In this document: positions 1-11,078 of the stretch, piece after piece
Numbering within the stretch: position 1 is the first letter of the stretch
How the letters are laid out: every line of letters starts with the position of its first letter
Assembly: GCA_030247855.1 (NCBI GenBank)
Contig: JAPDRN010000023.1
Span: forward strand, 62,001-126,000
From: Knufia peltigerae
Taxonomy: Eukaryota > Ascomycota > Eurotiomycetes > Chaetothyriales > Trichomeriaceae
Length of the DNA: 64,000 bases
Direction of reading: 5' to 3'
Program-made: the position numbers and the translations under genes
Notes under the pieces: model-generated
Told to the model about the DNA's origin: nothing
Database searches by the model: none
The model's input: the letters and a program-made list of their open reading frames with translations, nothing else

Positions 1-1215
1 GATGTACATACGGATACGAGTATCATCAACAAGAAAATTGCATTTCGTAGGTCTAGACCTGCTGGCTAACAACGGTATTGGCCAAGCGGTCAGTTACCAG
101 CACCGCCACACAACGCCGCATGTGGTGACACAAAACAGGAAACGCGGTTCGGTATCTGCAGGCTGCTTCTCGTCAGGGTTGCAGCTTGCGTGGCCATCAA
201 GTTCGCTATCAACACGAAAGATTGGGATGCGTAAGCACATAAATATCTCGACATGAGATACTGTATAGAATTGAAGATGACGCATAGATATGGACTATCA
301 ACAATTTCGCCAGCCCTGAGAACCTGGAGTGCTTGTAGTGCTTGGATTCAACCCAAGGATTCGGCTCGTCTCGCAGGCCATTGTCTAACCAGGGGCTGAA
401 ACAAGGCTTGCAGAGGCGGGCGAATAGCTTCAGCCTCTTGTTTTGGAATCATTCAGCGAAACGCAGACTCTCTCGCATCCCCTGAAGCCAGTATATGAAT
501 GGCAAGACTGGTTTCACAGAGTCAGTCAAGGTAACACAAAAGCACTTGGCTCCTTTCTCTCAAAAAAAAACACCCAATACGTAGATATTATTTTCTTGAC
601 GAAGGCATATGAGTACCTCAAGAGCCAGGAAGCTAGTTGCTCGGTTTTCGGAAATGGTACCGCTGAGCGTGGTTGTGATGGATGTTTAAGCCCTATATGG
701 AGAACCAGCAGCCTACGATAGGCGCTGAAGCACAGGGCGTGTGGGCACCGTAGCCGGGGTGGCTCAAGCATTGACAGCACCAATGCCGCTTAATGGGGCC
801 TTTTTCAGGCGTCCCTCACGCCCCCAAGTGACATGATTTGCTAATCTACAGCATTCAGCGGCTCATGGATCTACCAATGCATAGCGCCATCAGTGGTCTT
901 CGCAACGCCGGCCGACAGTCCAACATCCATCTTCGTCATCGCACGTTCTTGAGTAGCTGATCGACTGGGCCATTTCCCAGTCTTTGTGACGAGTGAGCCG
1001 GCGACTCCTGGCACTAGCGAGACTCAGCCAACATCATCACCACGAACATCTCAGGCTGCGTTCTCAAGAGTACATAGTCGTCTCTTTTCCTGTTTCTACT
1101 CACTGTCACCATCTTCGCCCTTCTCCCTGCGTCGACCCATTGCTCTTCCTTCGCTCTTCCTTTACCTACGAACGGTCCTTTCCCTTCCAAATACCTACGT
1201 TTTCGGACCGCGACA
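1..1215. other. Intergenic sequence upstream of the aspartic protease
   Basis: No convincing gene is seen. The short open frames here have no recognisable domain or sensible splice partners. The last 150 bases before the ATG at 1216 are rich in C and T, as expected for a fungal promoter and 5' leader. Confidence 0.5.
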
Positions 1216-2790
1216 ATGGGCAAGCTTCTCGGCGCTGCCCTAGGCGCAGCAACTCTCCTCGCCTCCATTGCGCCAGCCGTAGGAAGTGCCACTCCAGGTG
1301 TTGTAGGCTTCAATTTTGAGAAGCGTCGGATAAATGCTCAAGAGGCGCCTCATCTTGCCCGACGACAGTCCAACACCGTCACAGCTGCCCTGACCAACGA
1401 AATTCTCCTGTACTTCATCAATGTTACCGTGGGTACGCCCGGTCAGCCTTTCTCTCTACAGCTCGATACCGGCTCCTCAGACATCTGGTTCCCAGCAATA
1501 AACGCAGATATTTGCGAACAAGGCATTGAGACATATTGTCCCTTTGGTGTGTACGACTATTCCAAGTCCTCGACCTACAAAGACCCCGGCCTGCCCGAGT
1601 TTCAAATCCAATATGTCGATGGTACCCAGATCTCCGGTGCCTACCTCTCCGATGTTCTCAATATTGGCTCGACCAAGCTTACAAATATGACCATGGCGGC
1701 GGCCTTGCAGGCCAATACTAGAGGCATTGGCATTATGGGTATTGGCTTTGACTCCGGTGAATCGGCCGCTGTGCAAGGAGAGTTCACATACCCCAATGTT
1801 ATCAGTGTCTTGAAGAATCAAGGCCACATCAATACCCTCTCATACTCCTTGTGGTTGGATGACCTGAAATCTAACACCGGGTCTATCCTTTTCGGCGGAG
1901 TTGACAGCAGCAAATATCATGGTGACATCATCGCTCTTCCAATTCAACCAGACTCCCAGACTGGAAACCTTACATCTTTCACCGTTGCCTGGACCGGCTT
2001 GACCGTCAGTGGTAGTGGCCAGACATCTGACATGTCTCCAAGCACCCCTCAGCCTGCTATCTTAGATTCTGGGACCACAAACACCTACCTACCCGACGAA
2101 ATCGCCACCAACATCTTCAACGGTGTCGGTGCGCTGACAGACACGCAGTATGGAAACGTGGTGCCCTGTAAGCTTGGCGACGATGACTTGACGTTCTCGT
2201 TCACTTTCGGTGGCAAGGGCGGTGCTGTCGTCAATGTCAGCCTTTCGGAATTCGTCACACCCCTTCCTGAAGAGATCACTTTCAAGAACGGCGACGAGGC
2301 ATGCATGTTTGCCATCAATGCCGCCGGCGACTCGCCCATCTTGTTCGGTGACTCGTTCCTCCGAAGCGCATACGTCGTTTACGATCTCGAGAACAAGGAA
2401 ATCGGCATCGCTCAGACCAACTTTAACGCTGGCAAGGCTAACGTTGAAGCTTTCCAATCCAGCAGCGGTATCCCCGACGCCGTTTCGACCGCGAGTGCTG
2501 CAAGTGTAGTGAACACCATCACAGGTATCCCTCACGAGACGATTGCTTCTGCTACTGGCACTGGTGGCATCACGGGTCCAAGCAGTAGATCTGCCACGTT
2601 CAACCTCCAGCCAACATCGGGCGCCAGTGGCACTGGCTCGGGTGGAAGTGGTTCAAGCGGCGGTAGCAGCAGTACTAGCAACGCAGCCAACGCCAACCTG
2701 CGTGCTTCGCCGATTGAAGCTGCTAGTGTTGTGTCTTTTGTTGTCGTTGCTCTTGGCTTCGTGTTTGGTGGTGGATTGATGCTCCTCTAG
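1216..2790 (+). CDS. GPI-anchored secreted aspartic protease (yapsin/candidapepsin type)
   Basis: Intronless, 524 residues. A signal peptide is visible at residues 1-24 (hydrophobic, ending AVGSA). A short propeptide ends near the dibasic ARRQ around residue 50, a kexin-like site. The pepsin A1 fold has both catalytic motifs: DTGSSDIWF with Asp84 and ILDSGTTNTYLP with Asp284. After the catalytic domain comes a Ser/Gly/Thr-rich linker (about 430-500) and a final hydrophobic stretch (ASVVSFVVVALGFVFGGG), the layout of a GPI signal. In this family such enzymes sit at the plasma membrane or wall and process cell-surface proteins. The ATG at 1216 directly precedes the signal peptide. The family call is firm; the exact substrate cannot be told from sequence. 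Confidence 0.93.
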   Translation: MGKLLGAALGAATLLASIAPAVGSATPGVVGFNFEKRRINAQEAPHLARRQSNTVTAALTNEILLYFINVTVGTPGQPFSLQLDTGSSDIWFPAINADICEQGIETYCPFGVYDYSKSSTYKDPGLPEFQIQYVDGTQISGAYLSDVLNIGSTKLTNMTMAAALQANTRGIGIMGIGFDSGESAAVQGEFTYPNVISVLKNQGHINTLSYSLWLDDLKSNTGSILFGGVDSSKYHGDIIALPIQPDSQTGNLTSFTVAWTGLTVSGSGQTSDMSPSTPQPAILDSGTTNTYLPDEIATNIFNGVGALTDTQYGNVVPCKLGDDDLTFSFTFGGKGGAVVNVSLSEFVTPLPEEITFKNGDEACMFAINAAGDSPILFGDSFLRSAYVVYDLENKEIGIAQTNFNAGKANVEAFQSSSGIPDAVSTASAASVVNTITGIPHETIASATGTGGITGPSSRSATFNLQPTSGASGTGSGGSGSSGGSSSTSNAANANLRASPIEAASVVSFVVVALGFVFGGGLMLL

Positions 2791-3818
2791 CCTTGGGTAT
2801 TGGGTGTGGTTTAAGTTGGTGATACGACAATGAGGCGATCTTGAGCGTGTTACACGCACACAAATCTTCCAGCGTGGGCTTCTTGGATGTCTCGCAGAAC
2901 TAGCATGCATGGTTGAGGTTGGTTGTGCTCCTTGGCCCCTTTTTCGTCTAACGTTTCTTCTTTGAAGTTAAAGAAAGCTGGGCGAGGGGTTCAGGTAGTC
3001 ATTGCTGGCCGCATTCCTCTGTATGTGTGCATAATGAAGTTCGGTGGGAGGCTTACAGGCATATGGGCTGGATGGGACTGGAAATCATTTGAATGATTGG
3101 TTGTATTTTAACACGACGAGTATGATGGGCTTTATTTTAGTAGAATACAAGACAAAAGACATGAAGAAATACCCCGACTTCTTTCTGCAAATTCACTCTT
3201 AGACGGGGCTTCTCTATATGATGCCCTCGAGGTTGATGCTGGGCTGGGGTGTTTCTACATGCAAGGGGTGACTCGACCCTAGCTCTTTGGGCACGAGATC
3301 GCAGGGTTACGAGTCCATGGCTGGTACGGTATGCGGTCAGCAAAAACATGCACCTCCTACCCCCGCGTACAAGTGTCTACGTGACGCCCCGCCCAAAAAA
3401 CTCCAATGGTTTGGTACATGGTGGGCTCTGATCCGATGATGGAATCGAGCTGTGGACCTTCGAGAGGCAGACGAGTGTACGGAGTAGGAATCGTGGGAAT
3501 TATCGATATCGTGATCATGTCAATTTTTTTTGGGATTACTGCAAATAGTTGTTCCAAAGGAACCGGTCATGGACACTCTGTAAAGGGTACCATGGTACGA
3601 CTTTTTTTTACTTCAAAAGATGAAACCTCGTGGTACCATCCCGTCATCGTTGTCCCAGTCACACCAGCCAAAACCATGTGGGAAAGGGGACACAGGCGCG
3701 CCGCTCCGCGGAGTAATGTTCCAGAGACGAGAGACCCAAAAAATTGAACGGATGATGATCGTCGGTCGGTATGCGAGGAAGAATATCCGCCGACGCTGTT
3801 TCACCTCGGCTGCTGCTG
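2791..3818. other. Intergenic region between convergent genes
   Basis: It holds the 3' flanks of the protease (+) and the amidohydrolase (-). Only small open frames without codon structure or domains are present. I see no RNA gene or mobile element. Confidence 0.5.
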
Positions 3819-4967
3819 CTACTCCTTGACGGTCTCGAGGGGCGAGTGTGCAAAGTCGGGACCACCGTTGATATTACTCGAGGTGCTCTCGGTCGACAGC
3901 CAGGGCCGCAGGCGGTATCCGTCGGCGCCGTCCTCCTCGCCAGCGTCAAACCCAACGTCATTGCCCTCGGTGATTTTCAGATCCAAGAGTCGGGCGGCAT
4001 TCCTGTAGGCGATGGCCTCAAAGTCCTCGTCATTGACCATCTCGCTGTTTCGCAATTGGTACAAGAACTGCAGGCCCTCTTGGTTGCTGCAGAACGGGTA
4101 GTCGACGCTGTAGAGGACTTTATCGGCGCAGCACATGTGGATCAGGCAGGCCATGGGGGCGAGGCTGAACATGCCGGCGGTCGTGATGTACATGTTCTCG
4201 TGCCAGACCTGGAGGAGGTGTCGTTTCGGTTTGGAGGCTGCGGGCCAGGTCCGTTGGATGAGCTTGTGGATCCTGTCCAACTGGTACGGAAGCATTTCTC
4301 CCATGTGGCCGAGGAGCACCTTGAGATTCGGGTGGACGTCGAACAGTTTCGATGCGAAGAGCCTAATGACGTGGAGCGCGACCTCTGCGTGCCAGTTGAA
4401 GCCGTGATTCGCCAGGAACGCGGACACTTGAGGTGCATAGTTGCCATGGAACGGGGAATCGCTGGGCAACGGGTGTGGTGCGGCATGGAGATATATGGGC
4501 ACGTCGAGCCTTTCGTGAGCAGCGAAAATCGGCCAGAAGAATGTGTCGTCGTAGAATCGACCCTCGGTCATATTGTCCACCAAGGAGCCGACAAAATCCA
4601 ACTCTGACACACAACGGTCGAGTTCTTTCGCGGCGGCTTCGGGGTGCAGAAGCGGAAGCATGGCGAAGGCGGCAAAACGTTCCGGGCGCGGGGATGAATT
4701 GATGGCCTCGTATAACTCATCGTTGGCCGCCGTGCAAACCTCCGGCGGTATTGGGAGCGAGTTGGGTCGGTGGGAGATGACCTGTAAGCTCACCCGGCCA
4801 GAGTCCATCGACTTTAGACGTTGGTGCCCAACATCCCGCAGTGAGCTCATGATGTGAGAATGGGACTCGGGGAGGGTTGTCTGTGCCCCCTGTTGTTCAT
4901 AGTAGTCGAGCACGGCCTGAGAAATGAAGTGCTCCTCGAGCGTGATCAAGGGAATTTTTCGGGACAT
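3819..4967 (-). CDS. Amidohydrolase-2 family protein, 2,3-dihydroxybenzoate/gamma-resorcylate decarboxylase-like
   Basis: Intronless, 382 residues. The metal-binding pattern of the ACMSD-like decarboxylases is complete: N-terminal LEEHF (Glu11 and His13), the His in IYLHAAPHP, the His in LLGHMGE and the Asp in YSVDYPF. These enzymes remove a carboxyl group without a redox step from hydroxybenzoates or related acids; some relatives hydrolyse instead. The first in-frame ATG is at 4967; the open frame extends to 5015 only through a GTG. The C-terminal 45 residues are acidic and look like an accessory tail. A TATA-like element lies about 180 bases upstream. No pathway partner is adjacent. The substrate is unknown, and an aromatic acid is inferred from the family only. 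Confidence 0.85.
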   Translation of the reverse strand: MSRKIPLITLEEHFISQAVLDYYEQQGAQTTLPESHSHIMSSLRDVGHQRLKSMDSGRVSLQVISHRPNSLPIPPEVCTAANDELYEAINSSPRPERFAAFAMLPLLHPEAAAKELDRCVSELDFVGSLVDNMTEGRFYDDTFFWPIFAAHERLDVPIYLHAAPHPLPSDSPFHGNYAPQVSAFLANHGFNWHAEVALHVIRLFASKLFDVHPNLKVLLGHMGEMLPYQLDRIHKLIQRTWPAASKPKRHLLQVWHENMYITTAGMFSLAPMACLIHMCCADKVLYSVDYPFCSNQEGLQFLYQLRNSEMVNDEDFEAIAYRNAARLLDLKITEGNDVGFDAGEEDGADGYRLRPWLSTESTSSNINGGPDFAHSPLETVKE

Positions 4968-5147
4968 TGTGACTGACTGCCTGCAAAGTCCGGGTATTGT
5001 CGATACATGGGACACGCAGCGGAAGTCAGGTATGTAGACGGGCTAGCAGGAACAGATATAGAATGACGTCCCCGAAAAAATTGCCTAGAGGGAAGATGTA
5101 CACATCTCCGCCCGAAGCAGCCAACGTCAACCCTTTTATGTACAGTG

Positions 5148-5153
5148 TATATA
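5148..5153 (-). promoter_or_regulatory. TATA-like element upstream of the amidohydrolase
   Basis: TATATA, about 180 bases upstream of the ATG at 4967 and close to a second A/T-rich word (CATAAAAG on the minus strand). Position fits a fungal core promoter; this is inference without start-site data. Confidence 0.35.
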
Positions 5154-5497
5154 TTGAGGGGCTGAGCTGACCGGACACGATGCCCGAGCACATTGAAAGG
5201 TTGGCACCCAATGGAAGAGCCGGAATCCATGTGACGACACGGAAAGTGATAACAGGGATGCGGATGGAATGATGGGAGTTTTTTTGGCTTTTGGCCATCT
5301 GCGGAGAGGGGGCGACGTGGTCTGACTGCGCGGCTCTGCCTCTCTGGGCAAGACCATTGCAATGAACGATTGGCGAGAACTGGTGTCGAGAGGGTCAAAA
5401 AGACAAGTCAACGGAGATCCTACCGGTGGATGATCTATGATCTTTTTGTTCTTGAGGATGTCGAAGACAACTGGTGGTTGTATCGGAGCATGTGTTT

Positions 5498-5524
5498 TCG
5501 TACTCGTACTCGTACCCCGTACTT
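5498..5524. repeat. Tandem GTACTCGTAC-type word cluster
   Basis: Successive CGTACTCGTACTCGTAC units followed by CCCCGTACTT. It is one of many intergenic copies of this word in the window. Confidence 0.6.
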
Positions 5525-6202
5525 GACAGGGCGAGCAGGTTGGGAGTGAAGAGGACGAGATACATACAGAGTACCACCAAGCACCTACCAAGTACCTCCC
5601 TGGTCTGGACTTACCTAAAGGTACCTTTCTATAAGGCTATTTCACATGGCAAGCCCTCCTGCAGATGTATGTGAGAGCTGCACAACTACAGTACGTTCGA
5701 CATGTCAGTTGCCCGTCGCCCCATGCTGTTCACAGCAGTGAAGGCATCGTAGTCTTGACGTTTGAAGTGCAGATAAAAAAGAAAATCTACATATAGTGAC
5801 TACTGTAAGGCCAAAGATACCATCCCTGAATTTGGTCTTGGCGCGTCTCTCCTCTCCACTGGTCGCTCGCTGCGTGTTTCTTTGGGGGGCCGCAGTTGGG
5901 CTACTGTATCCATACCGTCGAGAACGAGGAGCACCGAAGGCACGGTATCCTTTCTCAGCATCTGCTTTCGCAAACAATCTACTTTTCATTTTCAGATTAT
6001 TCTCAGTCACTCCTTTCCTTGAACACCCGACCCCTTCTGCGTGGATTCGCCCGTCTACCCCCTCCCACCAAAACTTTCCCGAAGCGAATCCCGCCCTCGT
6101 AGAAGAGCTGAGCACGAGACATTCGATCGAGTCCCTCGCGATCCTCCAACCTCCGAAGCCTCTTCTACAACCACGGTCCCGTGAGCCATCGACGACAGTT
6201 TG

Positions 6203-7434
6203 ATGGCCTCCCAAGGAGGCCTCACGCGGAGGCGAGGCGCAGGAGGAGTCACCTCGCCGAACGGAGACGAAGAGTCGTCGAGCCGCGTGGCGTCTCCCGG
6301 TCCCAAAAACTACTCAGATCGCACTCCTGAGACGGCATACGAAAACAGCGAGAATGGCCACAGAATCGCATACGATCCCAGGGACATCTCCGAGACTGCT
6401 GAACGCAGTAAACAACCCAAGTTGACACTAATGGAGGAGATCTTATTGTTAGGTCTAAAAGATAAGCAGGTCAGGACACCACATGGCTCTCACGATGCGT
6501 ATCAAGACGCTGACCAGGCGCAATTAGGGCTACCTCTCATTCTGGAATGACAACATATCGTATGCTTTGCGAGGGTGCATAGTCATCGAATTGGCCTTCA
6601 GGGGTCGTGTCAGCATGCAGAATGATTCGGCCCGGAGACGCTTCCCTCTGGCCGATAGAATAATCGAAGTCATCGACGATACACTTACTGGGGAAGTTCT
6701 ACTCGACGAGGCTTTGAAGATGATGAAGTCGAGTGAGAAGATGAGCGTCAGCTCTTGGATCGACCTTATGAGCGGTGAGTAACAAGTTGGTTCATCTCTG
6801 CATCAAACGAACTAATGTCTATCCGAAGGTGAAACTTGGAACCTCATGAAGATTGGCTACCAACTGAAACAAGTGCGAGAACGATTGGCCAAGGGTCTGG
6901 TAGACAAGGGTATCTTGCGCACGGAGAAGCGAAACTTTCTTTTATTCGATATGGCTACGCATCCTGTGGTCGACTCTGGCGCCAAAGACGAAATTCGAAA
7001 ACGCGTCCGAAGCGTCTGCTCAAGTCGCACTGTCGTCCTACCTCCGTCACAATTCCTCCCCGCAGAGCTGGACTTTAGAATGCTCCGAACAATCAGTATG
7101 GTCTGCGCAGCCTATGCGGCCAACGTTCTCGAGAATGCTCTGGTGACCATGGGTCACGAAGCGAGAGAAAGAGCGTTTGCACAAGTTGACGAACTCTTGG
7201 CTGAATACAGCCAGTGGCCGTTTGCCAAACGAGCCGGTGGTAGCCAGGGGATCGGAGCCAATATAGGCCAGGTGATCGGGGACGAAGTGGAGAAGAACAA
7301 GGACAAAGAGTTGCAACTCGAGGTGAGTGCATGGACAATTGCTTCGTTTCTAGCCGGACTGCTAACAGTGATGAATTACCCAGGTGGTTGCCGCATGTTT
7401 GAGCGTTTTTACAAGGCTGGACTCCTTGCTATAG
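6203..7434 (+). CDS. vps74: Vps74 / GPP34 Golgi phosphoprotein 3 homologue
   Basis: Four exons: 6203-6469, 6528-6774, 6829-7322 and 7384-7434, all joining in frame to give 352 residues. Introns start GTCAGG, GTGAGT and GTGAGT. A disordered Ser/Arg-rich N-terminus of about 75 residues precedes the GPP34 domain. That domain has the conserved LTLMEEILLLGLKDKQ, GYLSFWNDNISYALRGC spanning intron 1, WIDLMSGETWN spanning intron 2, and the C-terminal VVAACLSVFTRLDSLL after intron 3. GPP34 proteins bind phosphatidylinositol-4-phosphate on the Golgi and retain glycosyltransferases there. The open frame begins at a TTG just before the ATG at 6203. The 3' flank has a CGCCGCCGCC/CAGCAGCAG tract near 7578-7606. 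Confidence 0.93.
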
Positions 7435-8208
7435 TATATGGGTCTCCGGCTAGGGACAAATTGATGAAGCTGGACCGAATGAGACAAAGAGAATCACCAG
7501 ACGTCTTGATGGACGAAAATGCCAGGATCCGCGAGAGAGGTGGGACATGGAGAGGGAAACGTGGCAGCAAATCAAATCGCCGCCGCCGCCGAAGCAGCAG
7601 CAAGTGCAGATCTGACATATTTTTTTCTCTTTCTCAAGAAGCGTTTAGGGCAAAAAGGGAGAAAGAAGGGGTTTAATGTCCAAAGCCATCATCTCAAAAA
7701 TCCTTTTTCAATTTTCAGTTTCCAAAAGAGCAGGAAAACTTTTACCCTTGATCAGGAACCGACGCAGTCTCGTACTGATTGATTCTCATGGGACAATTGA
7801 TTCGTTCCCTAATAGCCGGGACTTTTGTTGGGGAGAAGACTGATCAGGCACAAGCGTACAAATGCTTTGGGGTGAACAACGGCGGGCCGCGAACGTGTAC
7901 TGTCTGTACCTACTCAAGTACCAGGTAGATAGATACCTACCTCAGGTTATTATGCACTGAGAGAGAGGGAGAGAGTATACGGATATGACTTCCTACAAAC
8001 AACCAAAAAAACCATTGAACTGAAAGGCCGATACTGGCACTGACTTTATCGTCGTCGTCGCCTTAGAAGGACCCTCCAAAAATCAAGTCGCTTTTTTTCA
8101 AAGTTGTTTCTATATCATACATTTGCTTTACACCGAGTACAATGAATTTTTGAGATGTCCGGCGCCGTCAATTGTGATAAGAGACCCCAAAAGTGTGGTT
8201 ACCACCGA
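7435..8208. other. Intergenic region between convergent genes
   Basis: It holds the 3' flanks of vps74 and the uS2m gene. There is a GA-rich simple tract around 7958-7976 and A-rich stretches. No gene is seen. Confidence 0.5.
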
Positions 8209-9514
8209 CTACTGCTCTGCTGACTCGGCATTCATCGAAGCCCTCAGGTCCATCCCTTCAAAGAGCTTGCCCAGGTGGTCATGGGGGTACGTGGCCTCGC
8301 CGCGCATGGCCTCCAGCTTCCGGCGCCTCTGACCTTCCTTGCCGGCCTGGCCCAGCAGGCCGCTGATCAGGGCGACGGACCTCAACGAGTCGTCGTTGGC
8401 GGGGATCGGGTACGTCACCCACGTCGGGTTGGCGTCGGTGTCGATGACGCCGATCGTGGGCACGCTGAACAGCCCACACTCGTGCAGGCAGACCTGGTTC
8501 TCCAGCGGGTTCAGGCACACGACCAGGTCCGGGCGCATGGGGGTGTGGTTGCCGGGGGCGAATTTCCTGCTGTACTCCTCGAGCTCGTTGTCGTGGATGT
8601 CGACCACCTTGACGCGGCCGGACCCCAGGATCTGCTGGCCGTTGGTCAGGCTGCCGGGCACCCAGCGGTGGAAGATGTGGTAGCCCCCGGCCAGCTTGGC
8701 CGAGTTGACCGTGATCTCCTCCGTGCCGTCGCGGGTGCCGACGAAGAGGATGATGCCGCCCCTCCGGGCGACCTCCTCGACCACCTTGGCCGCCCGCAGG
8801 AGGTAGGCGTACGTCGCGTCCAGGGAGATGATGTGGATGCCGTCCCTCACGCCGAAGATGTAGCCGCTGTTGGCCGGGTTCCAGAGCGACGTCGCGTGGC
8901 CGAGGTGCGTCTGGTTCGCGAGGAGCATCGGGAGCGTGAGGCGGGCGGGGGTGGGGGGGTCCCGCAGGAGGGAGGTCGGGTCGTAGGTCTGGACGAGGTG
9001 CGTGACCCTGCGCGCCTCTCTCTGCTCGCGTCGCCGGTGCCGGTTGAGAGCCTGCAGGTTTCTGAACGGGGTGGTGTCGGTGCGCTGGGGCTTCTCGAGG
9101 GGCGCCGGTCTTTCCTTCACCTCGGCCGTCGAGAGGGGCTGCCCGGCCTCGTTGAAGCTCTGTATCCGGGCCATGATGTGGGCATTGACGTCGGCGTGGA
9201 GGGATCGCATCGACTTTTTCTGGTCTTCGAGCTTTTCTTCCACCGACCGGGTCGCGGCCGTCGGGGGTTTGCTGGTGCTGTCGAGGATGCTAGAGGCTTC
9301 ATCGGGATGGCCCGGTATCGTGGGACGAGGTTTGAGATCTCGTTCTGACGGTCGGAAGGTCGGGTTGTCGACATTTCTGCTGTCGGCGTAGGACCTTACT
9401 TTGGTCCGCGCAGACTGCGACAGCGCGGTACGCCCTGGGAATGAGTCAGCATTGATGAAAAGTAGGTAGGGAGGAAGAGGTACCATGACGGGCACAGAAC
9501 TGTCTAATGATCAT
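8209..9514 (-). CDS. mrp4: Mitochondrial small-subunit ribosomal protein uS2m (MRP4/MRPS2)
   Basis: Two exons: 9484-9514 and 8209-9434, with a 49-base intron (GTACCT...CCCAG, branch GCTGAC), 418 residues. The tiny first exon encodes the start of a classical mitochondrial presequence (MIIRQFCARHG, then RTALSQSARTK). The unspliced frame would replace it with a hydrophobic intron-derived peptide, so splicing is preferred. The S2 domain shows NQTHLGHATSLWNP, SGYIFGVRDGIHIISLD and GGIILFVGTRDG, typical of uS2. The protein is part of the mitoribosome small subunit. Fungal mitochondrial S2 proteins have similar long N-terminal extensions. Codon use is strongly GC-biased in this gene. The divergent neighbour is the RNase H gene. 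Confidence 0.92.
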
Positions 9515-10308
9515 GTCTGAGCCTTGAGCGTGCTGATGGCGGAACGTTGAGACTTTCTTGAGGCACCTTGGAGATCATCAGCTGCTCTGCATCTTTGGCC
9601 CTGCTCTGCCCAGGTTGGTTGCTTGGCGTGCAGCGAAAAGAGGCGGAGCCAACGGGAGAATTCCTTAGTCATCGCCACCGCACGAGAACTCGTACTCGTA
9701 CTGTAACAAGGCTTCCGTACAGCCTTTCTCGTCCCTTTGTTGTTCAAGGGGACTCCTTCAATCACACAGCGGTCTTGGTCAAACAGCTGTGCGGAGGCTT
9801 AGTAGATTCCTGTTGTCCCAGAACAGCTATCCTTCAACGGCGGCGCCTCTTTGGTGATACCGAAATGGATGCTCACTGCCGTCAGACATTCGCCAAAGTG
9901 CTTCAGGTTGGTACGCGTAGGGGCCCCCCCTGCGTACGTAGATCCGGAGCAAGCTCTTTCCGCTGCACCAGCCCGCCCCTACGAAACACAGTGATGAAGA
10001 AGACAACGGGCTTTTGGACATTCTGTCTCTTTGTCTTTGAGTTTGAGTTTCCTACGATCACGGCTTTTCTGGTCATGAGGTATGTTTGGGGTTTGTTTGA
10101 TCTTTCGGATACCAATGTTTGTGGTCTTCCGAGCAAGAATTATGACCCACGTTATATGGCCGTAGAAGAGAGATATAAGGCATTTCTTGCGCGCACACGT
10201 TCAAATCCTATTTCCCCTTGGTCGCTCAGGTAATCATTTCCAAAACCTCATCGTCACTCGTTTGATCCTGCAACAGCAGTAGCAGCAGCAGCAGTCTTTT
10301 CCAAAATC
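9515..10308. other. Divergent promoter region, uS2m (-) and RNase H (+)
   Basis: About 0.8 kb. An open frame from 9568 to 10233 begins at TTG and has no domain, so I treat it as non-coding. GTACTCGTACTG words lie near 9685-9705 and a CAG-rich tract sits just before the RNase H start. Confidence 0.5.
10271..10294 (+). repeat. CAG-rich microsatellite in the RNase H leader
   Basis: Imperfect CAG repeat (CAACAGCAGTAGCAG then CAGCAGCAG) ending 14 bases before the ATG at 10309. Confidence 0.7.
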
Positions 10309-11078
10309 ATGGACCCTGATCTTGTAAGTCACCCCTGTCTCACACCAACACACGTACACCCCACAAGTCAGCAATACTTGAGAGAGTACGCGAGAAAGAG
10401 AGCTGACCACCAGTCAAAAAAAAGTCTCGCCCACGGCGCAACTTCAACCCCAGAAAGACACGACGCTATGGTCGCATCACCTTTGACCCCGACTACTTGG
10501 TTCGATACAGTCCAAAGTGGAAGTATGCCCGACTGTACAACTTTCCCTTCCCCGGTGCTCACTGGCAACCACGCATGAGGACGATGGTGGTGTCGGTCGA
10601 CGGTGGCTCTCGCGGCAACAATCGATCCGATCCCAAATCTCGAGCCGCATGGGGGGTGTACTTTGGGCCCGACTGCCCACGCAACGCCTGGGGTTTGCTC
10701 GACCGAGCCGACCTGCAAACCAGTTCGCGTGCCGAGCTCGAGAGTGTCCGCAAGGCTCTCGACATCGTCCAGGGCATGAAGAAGGCCGGCGAATTGGACG
10801 GCTGGAGGGAAGTCATCGTGAAGTGCGACTCGGACTACGTCGCACGCAGCCTCGGCGAATGGATCTGGAGCTGGGAGAAGAATGGCTACGTGACCAGGAA
10901 GGGTACACCGGTCGAGCACGGCGACGTCATCCGGGAGATTCACGCGACCATCACCAAAATGGAGGGAGAAATGGCTGTTCGGTTTTGGCGTGTCGGTCGC
11001 GAGTGGAACAGGGAGGCGGATGGCCTGGTGAACCACGCTCTCGACGATGCCGCCGACAGCGGATATGAAGGCTCTTGA
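10309..11078 (+). CDS. Ribonuclease H-like protein (RNase HI fold)
   Basis: Two exons: a 15-base first exon 10309-10323 (MDPDL, donor GTAAGT) and 10425-11078, giving 222 residues. An in-frame TGA at 10404 forces the acceptor to lie downstream; AAAAAAAAG before 10425 keeps frame, with branch GCTGAC at 10402. The RNase H domain carries all four acidic residues: Asp64 (SVDGGSRGNN), Glu109 (SSRAELESV), Asp140 (KCDSDYV) and Asp204 (NREADGLVNHAL). The usual action is cleavage of RNA in RNA-DNA hybrids. A basic segment rich in Arg, Lys and Tyr precedes the domain. No reverse transcriptase or other transposon part is adjacent, so it looks like a host gene. Confidence 0.85.

Larger units (their letters stand above)
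4968..6202. other. Divergent promoter region, amidohydrolase (-) and vps74 (+)
   Basis: About 1.2 kb without a convincing gene. It contains TATA-like sequence near 5148 and a run of GTACTCGTAC words at 5498-5524. The last 300 bases before 6203 are C-rich, as in a vps74 leader. Small open frames here have no domain. Confidence 0.5.

Noticed and set aside
3771..4607. Plus-strand open frame of 278 residues
   Set aside because: It is antisense to the amidohydrolase, whose motifs are complete on the minus strand.
4967..5015. Longer N-terminus of the amidohydrolase
   Set aside because: The extension begins at GTG, and the family start is at MSRKIP.
8275..9348. Plus-strand open frame of 357 residues
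   Set aside because: It is antisense to uS2m and low in complexity (Gly/Val/Asp/Arg), an effect of the high GC of that gene.
9568..10233. Plus-strand open frame of 221 residues in the uS2m/RNase H promoter
   Set aside because: It starts at TTG, has no domain and spans a divergent promoter.
10425..11078. RNase H domain as part of a retrotransposon
   Set aside because: No reverse transcriptase, integrase, LTR or target-site duplication is adjacent; the gene has its own intron and leader.
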